Shown piece after piece: positions 1 through 6,044 of a stretch of 7,455 nucleotides of DNA. Origin of the DNA: Candidatus Culexmicrobium profundum (GTDB lineage Archaea > Thermoproteota > Methanomethylicia > Culexarchaeales > Culexmicrobiaceae); the NCBI GenBank assembly GCA_025061245.1, contig JANZKD010000081.1, positions 1 to 7,455 on the forward strand. The letters are read 5' to 3'. Position numbers and translations under genes: made by a program. Each line of letters opens with the position of its first letter. Positions within the stretch are counted from its first letter, which is position 1. A model generated the notes under the pieces. The model had not been told where the DNA came from and ran no database searches. It saw only the letters and a list, made by a program, of their open reading frames with translations.

Positions 1-27
1 AAGGCAATTTCAACTGAACATAACCAT
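1..27 (+). repeat. Partial third copy of the cassette-border repeat
   Basis: The first bases (AAGGCAATTTCAACTGAAC) resemble the block just after HerA at 3620-3636 (AAGGCAACAAACTGAAC). They share AAGGCAA and CTGAAC, with small gaps between. If it is a real copy, its first part lies outside the window. The match is short and in AT-rich DNA, so it may be chance. Confidence 0.3.
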
Positions 28-113
28 TATTTCATTTTACAAAATAAATTTTTGCATATTTCCCGATAACAGAACTTACACAATCTTATTTGTGATAAGG
101 AGGTGGTTCATTA

Positions 114-140
114 TGGTAGCGGGGGGGTGGATTTGAACCA
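114..140 (-). other. tRNA 3'-end fragment (initiator tRNA-Met-like), candidate att site
   Basis: Read on the reverse strand, this stretch has a T-loop and B-box (GGTTCAAATCC), then a C-rich strand ending in GCTACCA. This fits the 3' end of a tRNA with an encoded CCA tail. An acceptor ending in CCCCGCT-A implies an A1:U72 pair, which is typical of archaeal initiator tRNA-Met. The run has seven Cs where a normal T-stem plus acceptor would have six, so the copy carries an extra base. Bases 141-200 show no variable loop, anticodon arm, D-arm or 5' acceptor strand, so this is a fragment. Such fragments are the usual scar of tyrosine-integrase insertion into tRNA genes. The orientation would place the element to the right, with an intact tRNA beyond the right edge. 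No integrase gene is in the window. Confidence 0.55.
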
Positions 141-167
141 AAAAACAACAAACTAAACACAAAACTA
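130..167 (+). repeat. Left imperfect direct repeat flanking the RHH-NurA-HerA cassette
   Basis: This 38-base block begins in the T-loop part of the tRNA fragment (GATTTGAACC) and continues into an A/C-rich tract (CAACAAACT, AAACTA). It aligns with 3609-3645 at 29 of 38 positions with one gap by my count, including exact blocks GATTTGAAC and CAACAAACT. The two copies bracket the three-gene operon. They could be recombination sites or copies of an unknown binding site. Confidence 0.45.
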
Positions 168-258
168 ACAATAAGCTAGACTAAAATTTTCAATGGTAGT
201 CTGATCATGTTAGATTGTATTGTTGGCATGATGGTTGTGTACAAAGACTTATTAATCA

Positions 259-298
259 ATGTATCACTTATATACATAAATGTATATAAGTGATACAT
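259..298. promoter_or_regulatory. Perfect 18-bp-arm palindrome over the TATA box: probable operator and promoter
   Basis: The left arm ATGTATCACTTATATACA (259-276) and the right arm (281-298) are exact reverse complements around a 4-base TAAA spacer. The right arm ends at the base before ATG 299. The left arm contains TTATATAC, centred about 27 bases upstream of that ATG, which is the usual archaeal TATA-to-start distance for a leaderless transcript. One symmetric element thus covers the TATA box and the transcription start. A protein bound here should block TBP or the polymerase. The adjacent gene encodes an RHH protein, a class that commonly binds such sites as paired dimers and represses its own operon. 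Autorepression is inferred. Confidence 0.75.
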
Positions 299-952
299 AT
301 GGCTAGAAAACAAACCGAAAGTATCCGAAAGCATATAACTCTCGATAACAACTCCTTCAATTTATTAAGCACATTTGAAGATAATCTGGCCTTAAATAAA
401 AGTGAAATAATTAGAGTTGCGACTTCATTAGCAGCTTATTTTGATATATCTCTGCCAACTGATCAAAACCTTTCAGCGAAGAAAAAGAGTTTACTCGTAG
501 TTTTCCCTAAGAAACTAATTAGCAAGCTTAATAAAGTCAATTATAATAGAAATCTAAGTTTATTTGTCAGACGTAGTTTAAGTTTTATCAAGAAACTTAT
601 AGATATAGATCCATTTCTTTATGCTGCACTAATGACAAAAGTATCAAGTGTTGAAGTTGCTCCTTTGCAGGTGAGCTTTATTCTTAAATCTCCATTGAGA
701 TATGAAAAGTTACGTAGATTTTTGAGGATTGTTAAGGCTAGAGAGGTTGGTGTAGGGATTTATCAATGCAAGTTAGGCTCGATTTTTGTGAGTAAGTTAA
801 ATGAAATTAGGCTGCAACCTTCTCGTGAGAATCCTTTGGCGTTAATAGAGGAGTTTCGTCTTTTTTTAAATAGAGAGGGATTAAGTGATAAAATTTATCA
901 AATTGTTCTTTCATTGAGTTTTAATGGGATGGATATTGGGAGAGGTTCTTAG
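299..952 (+). CDS. Tandem ribbon-helix-helix (RHH) DNA-binding protein, likely operon repressor
   Basis: This 217-aa protein probably regulates or partners the NurA-HerA pair downstream. Residues about 7-49 match the RHH (CopG/Arc) pattern: a short strand (SIRKHITLD), helix A, a turn with NKSE, then a second helix. Residues about 63-100 look like a second RHH unit (SLLVVFPKKLISKLNKV, then LSLFVRRSLSFIKKL). Residues 101-217 are unrecognised and may bind a ligand or the nuclease partners. ATG 299 was chosen over the in-frame GTG at 290 because it directly follows the operator palindrome and sits 27 bases from the TATA box; GTG 290 would lie inside the operator. There is no Shine-Dalgarno sequence, as expected for a leaderless message. 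The 3' end overlaps NurA by 29 bases. The first RHH call is fairly sure; the second is weaker. Confidence 0.8.
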   Translation: MARKQTESIRKHITLDNNSFNLLSTFEDNLALNKSEIIRVATSLAAYFDISLPTDQNLSAKKKSLLVVFPKKLISKLNKVNYNRNLSLFVRRSLSFIKKLIDIDPFLYAALMTKVSSVEVAPLQVSFILKSPLRYEKLRRFLRIVKAREVGVGIYQCKLGSIFVSKLNEIRLQPSRENPLALIEEFRLFLNREGLSDKIYQIVLSLSFNGMDIGRGS

Positions 953-2003
953 ACAAGTATTGAAATTGGCTAAGACCTTGACTCATTATGCTGAGGAGGA
1001 GCGTGTTAGAGCTAGATCGCATTTGAAACCTGCGCTATCATTACGTAAGGATGAGCGTTCTCCTTATATTCGTCAAGTCGATCTGGTTGAAGCAGAAGGT
1101 GTTGTAGCTATTGATGCTGGTTACAATTTCCGGCCTATTGGTAGAAGACTTGTCTATATGATTAGTACTTCGATTGTTGATACTTTTCAATCGAAAATGC
1201 ATCCTGTAAAAGAGATAAATGAGGTTTTGAAGAGTCCGGGTGCTCCTGAAACTTTAATTTCACTCATGGCTATAGCACATCATTTTACGGTTGCAAAGGA
1301 ATATATATTTAAACTTCCAAGTAACTTCAATGGTGTATTTCTTATTGACGGTCCACTTTTACCTCACTTACGTCTTACTGCTCCTAAAGGTAGGATTGCA
1401 AAGAAATGTAGACGAGATATTGAAAATTGTTTAGCTGTTTTACTTCATGAATCTGTTAAAAGAAATATTCCTTTAGCTTTCTTAATTAAGGAAAGTGAAA
1501 GTAGAGCCTTGATCAGATTTCTTAAGCTAGAAAGAGTTTTTCGAGAAGAAGGAGATGCTGATGCTCTTTTCTGGATTATGAATGAAGGCGAATATACTTC
1601 AGCTATAAGATTGTGGCCGGAACCAGAGGTCAATCTTAGAGGAATTTCAAAATTGATTAGAAAAATTGAAGAACGATATGTTAGGTCTTTTGGTAAGTCT
1701 TTTCCATCAATATATCTCTCTTACCTTAAAGTCCGTAAACTGTTAAAACCTGTTGCAATTCAATTCCCTTATATTGGAAAAGATTGGAATGATGTTCTTC
1801 TCTATCAGCATGATTTGTTGTCTAAAATTTACGCTTTATGTAGAGGTAAGGCATTGCCTCTTGAATTATTAGTTTCTGATTATCAATCTCGAGTTTCTAC
1901 GAAATCTTTTGCGGAGGTGCTTGATGTGTTGGCTACTTTGATTAAAGATGATTATGTGAGAGCTCAACTTTTGGGATTAATGGGTGGTGAATTGCATGGC
2001 TAA
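924..2003 (+). CDS. nurA: NurA-family 5'-3' nuclease
   Basis: NurA is a dimeric, Mn-dependent nuclease that works inside a HerA hexamer to resect DNA ends. This 359-aa protein is close to the usual length of about 340. Family landmarks are in order: an N-terminal helical lead; VVAIDAGYNFRP with acidic D64; LIDGPLLP with D142; AFLIKESES with K189; DADALFW with D211 and D213; and a C-terminal LLVSDYQSRVS with D319. D64, D142 and the later acidic residues are candidate metal ligands. The ATG at 924 overlaps the RHH gene; TTG 936 is an alternative, and neither has a clear ribosome binding site. The gene overlaps HerA by 8 bases, so the two are probably made together. On the coding strand it is strongly G/T-rich, unlike the 3' half of HerA. 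There is no adjacent mre11 or rad50. Confidence 0.85.
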   Translation: MGWILGEVLRQVLKLAKTLTHYAEEERVRARSHLKPALSLRKDERSPYIRQVDLVEAEGVVAIDAGYNFRPIGRRLVYMISTSIVDTFQSKMHPVKEINEVLKSPGAPETLISLMAIAHHFTVAKEYIFKLPSNFNGVFLIDGPLLPHLRLTAPKGRIAKKCRRDIENCLAVLLHESVKRNIPLAFLIKESESRALIRFLKLERVFREEGDADALFWIMNEGEYTSAIRLWPEPEVNLRGISKLIRKIEERYVRSFGKSFPSIYLSYLKVRKLLKPVAIQFPYIGKDWNDVLLYQHDLLSKIYALCRGKALPLELLVSDYQSRVSTKSFAEVLDVLATLIKDDYVRAQLLGLMGGELHG

Positions 2004-3600
2004 AACAAAAATTGGAATCCCGATGAGAGCTACAACCTCTGAGGTTTATGCGATTATTGATAAGGATGCACAATGGCTTGTGAGAGAAGGAGATTACGTG
2101 TTCATAGAAGGGGAGAATTGCCCCACTTATTTCTGTCAAATAGTTAAGCTTGAAAGACTTCACAAACTTTTAAGTGATTTATTTTCTTTTGGGGCGACAG
2201 CTCTACTAACAGCACCTGAAAGAGCAAGAATAATACTGCAGCAATGGGATACTGCTGAACTTTTAAAGCGTATGGGTGCTATCATTAAACCTCTAGGTGT
2301 AATAGAAGATTCTGAACTTGGGGAAGTTTCACAGCCTCCACCAGTAGGTGAAGATGCAGTTATATTCAAAGTTACGGGTGAAGAATTATCAAAATTAATG
2401 GAAATTGAAGAGCCAAAACTATTCATAGGCTATTATCGTGGAACGAATGATCCATTCTATTTATCACTAAATAAGCTTATTGAACACATGGCGATAATTG
2501 CAATGACGAGAGCCGGGAAATCTTATCTTGTTGGGGTAATCTTAGAAGAATTGCTTTATCATGGCAATGTAGCCTGTGTAATCATAGATCCCAAGGGAGA
2601 ATATCCATATATGAGGGAAAAAGCCAGTAAGCCTGAAGATCCAATACTAGCTGAAAGATGGGAAAAAATTGATACAAGTAACATCAAGGTTTTCTATCCA
2701 CCCCCATCAGAACGTTTTCTAAGAGACATACTCACGGATGAAGATAGAGAATGGGGCTTTGAGCTTGCAAAGCTAACTATAACTGATTTCCAGTTGCTCG
2801 ACCGACAAATAACAGATGCACAATTAAGATTGCTTGACGACGTGTTAGAACCTTATTTAGTTGAGCGACTACCTGAAGAAGATAGGGAACTTAGGGAATT
2901 TTATTTAAGTGAAGGCTATAACTATGATCCAAGACAAGTAACCGATATTAACTTCATAATCGACCTATTAATGAGACATACGATAGATGCTAGATTAGAA
3001 CTAACAAGACGAGTCCTCATCCAAAGGCTAAGACGTCTAAACAGAATGAATTTATTCTCTAAAGCACCAAGGCCAGACGAAGTAGTTAAGAAAGGACAGA
3101 TATCAATAATAGCTTTACCAGGATTAACTTCCGAGCAACGAACATTATTCGTAACCGCTGTATTGAAAACTCTAAGAAAAGCTAGAGAAGAAGGATCAAT
3201 ACCATGTTTCTTACTAATTCTTGAAGAAGCCCATCTATACGCTCCAAGTGTAGGCAGCTCACCAGCCAAAGATGAAGTTTCAACAATAGCCAGACTAGGA
3301 GCTTCAAAACAACTAGGCATAGGTCTTATTGCAATAACACAAAGACCAGTAAGACTAGACACAGATCTCTACTCTCAAGTAGGAACCATGACACTAATGA
3401 GAATACGAAACGAAGAGGACCTACGCAGCCTAAAACAAAACGTAGAAGAAGTAGCAAGCGACTACATAGACATCCTTTCAAGCTTCAAAACAGGAGAAGC
3501 ACTAATAGCCGGAAAAGGTGTAAGAGATGTCCCCCGAATCATCAAAGTAAGACCAAGAATAACTAAACACGGAGGAGAAACTGCAAAGTTATATGGATAA
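1996..3600 (+). CDS. herA: HerA-family hexameric DNA-translocating ATPase
   Basis: HerA is a bipolar FtsK-like DNA pump that drives NurA. This 534-aa protein has an N-terminal barrel-like region (residues 1 to about 90), a Walker A motif MTRAGKS at 170-176 (catalytic K175), the family signature DPKGEYP at 198-204, a helical insert around 230-340, a Walker B motif LLILEEAH with E410 and E411, and the ITQRP motif with Q449 and R450. R433, in a RLGASKQLGIG stretch, is a candidate arginine finger. Walker A has MTRAGKS rather than the GSGKS form of the classical Mre11-linked HerA, a variant found in divergent HerA-like ATPases. ATG 1996 was chosen over GTG 1984 because GGTGGTGA lies just upstream and gives a tight ATGGCTAA overlap with the NurA stop. 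Codon use drifts from G/T-rich to A/C-rich along the gene. Confidence 0.88.
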   Translation: MAKTKIGIPMRATTSEVYAIIDKDAQWLVREGDYVFIEGENCPTYFCQIVKLERLHKLLSDLFSFGATALLTAPERARIILQQWDTAELLKRMGAIIKPLGVIEDSELGEVSQPPPVGEDAVIFKVTGEELSKLMEIEEPKLFIGYYRGTNDPFYLSLNKLIEHMAIIAMTRAGKSYLVGVILEELLYHGNVACVIIDPKGEYPYMREKASKPEDPILAERWEKIDTSNIKVFYPPPSERFLRDILTDEDREWGFELAKLTITDFQLLDRQITDAQLRLLDDVLEPYLVERLPEEDRELREFYLSEGYNYDPRQVTDINFIIDLLMRHTIDARLELTRRVLIQRLRRLNRMNLFSKAPRPDEVVKKGQISIIALPGLTSEQRTLFVTAVLKTLRKAREEGSIPCFLLILEEAHLYAPSVGSSPAKDEVSTIARLGASKQLGIGLIAITQRPVRLDTDLYSQVGTMTLMRIRNEEDLRSLKQNVEEVASDYIDILSSFKTGEALIAGKGVRDVPRIIKVRPRITKHGGETAKLYG

Positions 3601-3608
3601 ATCGTCTA

Positions 3609-3645
3609 GATTTGAACTAAAGGCAACAAACTGAACCATGAACTA
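3609..3645 (+). repeat. Right imperfect direct repeat flanking the RHH-NurA-HerA cassette
   Basis: This block starts eight bases after the HerA stop codon and matches 130-167 (GATTTGAAC, CAACAAACT, AACTA). On the reverse strand, bases 3594-3621 can also be drawn as a T-arm: five paired bases (TTTAG with CTAGA, one G-T pair), loop TTCAAAT, then seven bases, one base and CCA. No other tRNA part is present, so this is a resemblance only, but it matches the tRNA link of the left copy. Confidence 0.4.
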
Positions 3646-3699
3646 TCTTCAAAATAAGAAATTAAACTATTTTCTATCGGAAATTTTTCAATTAAATAG

Positions 3700-3744
3700 A
3701 ATATCTTAAATAATTTAATTATCCAAAATAATTTTGGGGTTAGT
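3700..3744 (+). promoter_or_regulatory. Probable promoter and ribosome binding site of the YwgA-HD pair
   Basis: An A/T block (CTTAAATAATTTAATT) lies about 28-42 bases before ATG 3745 and can serve as a TATA box. TTTGGGGTTAGT directly precedes the ATG and gives a weak GGGG ribosome binding site. Oligo-T tracts between 3671 and 3690 could end the HerA transcript. These calls rest on position and composition only. Confidence 0.4.
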
Positions 3745-4170
3745 ATGAATCAAAGCTCAGTGAGCATACCTTCTCCTCTTCTACTTCTGAAAATACTAAA
3801 GGAACATAGCGGAGTAATCGAGGGAAGAAAACGATTTCAGAAGATAGTTTTTTTACTTAAAGAAAAGTATGGGATACCTTTGAAATATTCGTTTCTATCA
3901 TATTATTATGGTCCTTATTCTAAGGAACTGCAAAGAGACTTAAACATATTAGTTAGACTCGGCTTAATTGAAGAAGATTTTGACGGGGTCATGTATACAT
4001 ATAAGCTTACGGAATTGGGAGAAAAATTGCTAAATAAGAAAGCATGGAATATAGATAGAAAGCTTGAGAGAAAGCTTAAAGACATTGTAAAATACTTAGA
4101 AAAAATTGATACATTTAAAATTGTATCTGAAGCAAAAGAGTTAATGAAGAGTATTGAAGGGAGTGCTTAA
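3745..4170 (+). CDS. YwgA/Panacea-like winged-helix protein, partner of the HD phosphohydrolase
   Basis: This 141-aa protein has the pattern of the YwgA-like family, which resembles the Panacea (DUF4065) antitoxin domain: a leading helix, GRKRFQKIVFLLKEKYGIP with Q32 and K33, then SYYYGPYSKELQRDLNIL around 52-69 and a GLIEED turn leading into a winged-helix tail. The C-terminal 50 residues are charged and helical. In Bacillus subtilis the relative ywgA lies beside ywfO, an HD-domain gene, and the same pairing appears here. The stop and the next start share one base (TAATG), so translation is probably coupled and the two proteins probably act together. A control or antitoxin-like role over the HD enzyme is plausible but inferred. 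There is no membrane segment or signal peptide. Confidence 0.7.
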   Translation: MNQSSVSIPSPLLLLKILKEHSGVIEGRKRFQKIVFLLKEKYGIPLKYSFLSYYYGPYSKELQRDLNILVRLGLIEEDFDGVMYTYKLTELGEKLLNKKAWNIDRKLERKLKDIVKYLEKIDTFKIVSEAKELMKSIEGSA

Positions 4171-5501
4171 TGCCTCCTTCCTATGAGATTATAAAGGATC
4201 CCATCTATGGATATATTAAAATCTATTCGCATGAAAAACGTATAATTGATCTTCCCATTTTTCAAAGATTAAGAAGAATTAAACAGTTGACTGGGGTTCA
4301 TTATGTTTATCCCGGCGCTACACATACAAGATTTTCTCACAGCATAGGTGTAATGCATGTTGCTGGAATATTCACACAAACACTGTTAGATCAAATACCA
4401 GGAATAAAAGAAATAGAGAAAAAATATTACTACTATTTAATGAGGTTATGGGGGTTACTACACGATATCGGGCATGGACCTTTTTCACATACTTTTGACG
4501 AAGTTATTCTGAAGAAGCATCATATGAATCATGAAATATTAGGTGAAAAAATTATAAGAGAATTAATCTTGCAAGAATTTCCATCTGAAATCATTAAAAT
4601 AAATGATGTTGAGATAGATCTACGTAAAGTAGCTTCTATTGTGGGTGCTCCACAAGAAGAAAGGGAAGCTGATTGGCCCTTAGGAGATAAGTTAGGGTTT
4701 TCAGAACATACTGCGCAACTATTGGATTATGTTGCCCATGGTTTCTATAGTTCAGATATCATTGATTTTTTACTTAGAGATTCCTATTTTTCAGGAGCGG
4801 GATATGGATATACTGATTGGCAAAGATTAATTTACTTGTCTAGACCGTATAAGAATAGAATTGCACTCGATAAAAGAGCGGAGATTGCATTTGATAACTT
4901 TATATTAGCAAGGCTTTTCATGTTTTCTACAGTATATTTCCATAGGACAGTTCGTGCAGCAGAGAAAGTAATACAGTTCTTTCTAAAGGAAAGCGATGAT
5001 AAGATTAATATCTTTTCAAAGTATGTTAGGGAATTAGAGAATTATATATTTTTAGATGAAGAAAGCATAATGCATGAGCCTGACCTACAAATGAGTAAAT
5101 ATAGGAAGTATCTTTTAGAAAGAAAAATTCCATATTCTGTAATAAGCGAAATTACCATTCCTTTAAAAGCAGAAACGACTTATATTGATTTAAAGGATTT
5201 TATGATGAAAAAAGAACAAGATTTACTTGAAGAAACTGGTTTAAATGAAGGGGACTTATTCATAGATACTTCAGAGATATACTTAAATCCAAAGTATTAT
5301 GAGAAGAAGATATTGTTTATTGATCCAAACACAAATGAAGTAAAGGAGAGGGACATATTTTCTACAACTTGGGGAGAACTTACAGAAATTGTAGATGTAG
5401 TCCGACTATATCTTAAAAAAGATTTAATAGAAAAACATGCTCCAGAGCTTCGAAGAAAATTTGAACAAAGACAAAGAGACTACTCAAGAACACATATGTG
5501 A
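4170..5501 (+). CDS. SAMHD1-like HD-domain phosphohydrolase (probable dNTP triphosphohydrolase)
   Basis: This 443-aa protein belongs to the HD phosphohydrolase family that includes SAMHD1, bacterial dGTPases and YwfO. The opening DPIYGYIKI and IFQRLRRIKQL match the family start. The metal-binding set is complete: H57 in HTRFSHSIG, H98 and D99 in LLHDIGHGPFSH, and D199 in DFLLRDSYFSG. NHE at 120-122 corresponds to the extra active-site histidine region of SAMHD1. The C-terminal half (about 240-443) is helical and family-specific. The likely reaction is hydrolysis of a dNTP to a deoxynucleoside and triphosphate; substrate and allosteric control cannot be read from the sequence. Overlap with the YwgA-like gene suggests a two-component unit. 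Depleting dNTPs is a known antiviral strategy, so defence is possible; housekeeping nucleotide control is the alternative. Confidence 0.85.
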   Translation: MPPSYEIIKDPIYGYIKIYSHEKRIIDLPIFQRLRRIKQLTGVHYVYPGATHTRFSHSIGVMHVAGIFTQTLLDQIPGIKEIEKKYYYYLMRLWGLLHDIGHGPFSHTFDEVILKKHHMNHEILGEKIIRELILQEFPSEIIKINDVEIDLRKVASIVGAPQEEREADWPLGDKLGFSEHTAQLLDYVAHGFYSSDIIDFLLRDSYFSGAGYGYTDWQRLIYLSRPYKNRIALDKRAEIAFDNFILARLFMFSTVYFHRTVRAAEKVIQFFLKESDDKINIFSKYVRELENYIFLDEESIMHEPDLQMSKYRKYLLERKIPYSVISEITIPLKAETTYIDLKDFMMKKEQDLLEETGLNEGDLFIDTSEIYLNPKYYEKKILFIDPNTNEVKERDIFSTTWGELTEIVDVVRLYLKKDLIEKHAPELRRKFEQRQRDYSRTHM

Positions 5502-5608
5502 TGTCACTCCTATACTCTGATTGTACCTTATCAAACAAGAAATGAAAGCATCAATTTTTCATATATAATTCGAACACCCAACCAAAACAACGTCACCTAC
5601 TGGAAGGG

Positions 5609-5632
5609 GCATAGCTTAAAATTTTTCTATGC
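5609..5632 (+). terminator. Hairpin GCATAG/CTATGC with internal T-run, possible terminator
   Basis: GCATAG (5609-5614) and CTATGC (5627-5632) pair perfectly across a 12-base loop that contains AAAATTTT and a run of five Ts. It lies about 110 bases after the HD gene and could stop or process that transcript. Archaeal terminators are mainly T-runs, so the nearby T tract at 5555-5559 may be the actual stop. Confidence 0.3.
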
Positions 5633-5762
5633 AATTTTATGAAAGTGTTTCAAATCTACATTGCTATCATTATTAACCATCTCAACTAGGTAATAATTAT
5701 AAGATTTCTAAGCCTCATGACTTTAAAGTGGCATTCTAGTGTAATCATGACTTTTGTTTTGA

Positions 5763-5791
5763 TGAAAGTTGTTTCAACGAAAATATAAATT
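5763..5791 (+). promoter_or_regulatory. TGAAA-GTTG-TTTCA inverted repeat next to a TATA-like box
   Basis: The inverted repeat (5763-5776) is directly followed by AAAATATAAATTT, a good TATA candidate about 75-85 bases before ATG 5865. A similar inverted repeat TGAAA-GTG-TTTCA lies at 5640-5652. The arrangement suits a regulator site at the promoter of the small membrane protein, with a leader of roughly 50 bases. Function is inferred. Confidence 0.35.
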
Positions 5792-5864
5792 TGATGTAAA
5801 GTTGTAAAAAGAGGGTTTTTAGGCAGTTTTTAATCAGATATTCTTGAATATTGGAGGGAAAGTA

Positions 5865-6044
5865 ATGATTGAATATCTATTTACAATAATAGGCATAATA
5901 ATTGTAGGTCTCGCAGCAATTAAGATTGGATCTACTCTTGAAATGTTAGGATTTATAACTGAAGAGTTATGGACAATAATTGTAATCATCTTTATAATAG
6001 TATTTTCATTACTAGTATTTCTAGAAGCTATAAAGAAGAGTTAG
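5865..6044 (+). CDS. Small two-helix membrane protein
   Basis: This 59-aa protein has two hydrophobic stretches, at about residues 4-22 (YLFTIIGIIIVGLAAIKIG) and 34-53 (LWTIIVIIFIIVFSLLVFLE), with a short polar link (STLEMLGFITEE) and a basic tail KKS. It should form a helical hairpin in the membrane. ATG 5865 was chosen over the in-frame TTG 5846 region because TTGGAGGG ends six bases before it, the best ribosome binding site in the window. The family is not recognised. Its last 17 bases overlap the 3' end of the reverse-strand nuclease-like gene. Small two-helix proteins occur as holin-like effectors, toxins or membrane anchors, but nothing here fixes a role. Confidence 0.65.
   Translation: MIEYLFTIIGIIIVGLAAIKIGSTLEMLGFITEELWTIIVIIFIIVFSLLVFLEAIKKS

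Larger units (their letters stand above)
5502..5864. other. Repeat-rich intergenic region
   Basis: No convincing gene is seen in these 363 bases. They hold an oligo-T tract (5555-5559) and a TATA-like CATATATAATT (5560-5570), a hairpin at 5609-5632, two inverted repeats of TGAAA/TTTCA type (5640-5652 and 5763-5776), an exact 10-base direct repeat TCATGACTTT (5715-5724 and 5745-5754), the palindrome ACTTTAAAGT (5720-5729), and a second spaced pair GATGAAAGTTGT / GATGTAAAGTTGT (5761 and 5793). The spacing of 30-32 bases between repeats is regular but the copies are too few and too degenerate for a CRISPR array. A small RNA or a regulatory region is possible. Confidence 0.5.

Noticed and set aside
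114..300. Complete tRNA gene on the reverse strand
   Set aside because: No anticodon arm, D-arm or matching AGCGGGG 5' acceptor strand is found to the right of the T-loop, so only a 3' fragment is supported.
1445..2426. Reverse-strand open frames opposite NurA and HerA
   Set aside because: They are Ser-rich with no recognisable domains and lie antisense to well-supported genes.
5491..5500. Palindrome CACATATGTG at the stop codon of the HD gene
   Set aside because: A 10-base AT-rich palindrome within coding sequence is expected by chance and has no promoter-like context.
5717..5788. 23-codon frame starting at ATG 5717 in the intergenic repeat region
   Set aside because: It has no ribosome binding site, low-information content and overlaps several repeats and the TATA-like box; more likely non-coding.
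5640..5805. Possible CRISPR array
   Set aside because: The GAAAGTTG/GTTTCAA words recall CRISPR repeat ends and the spacing of 30-32 bases is suggestive, but there are only two copies of each word, they are degenerate, and no constant repeat-spacer unit exists.
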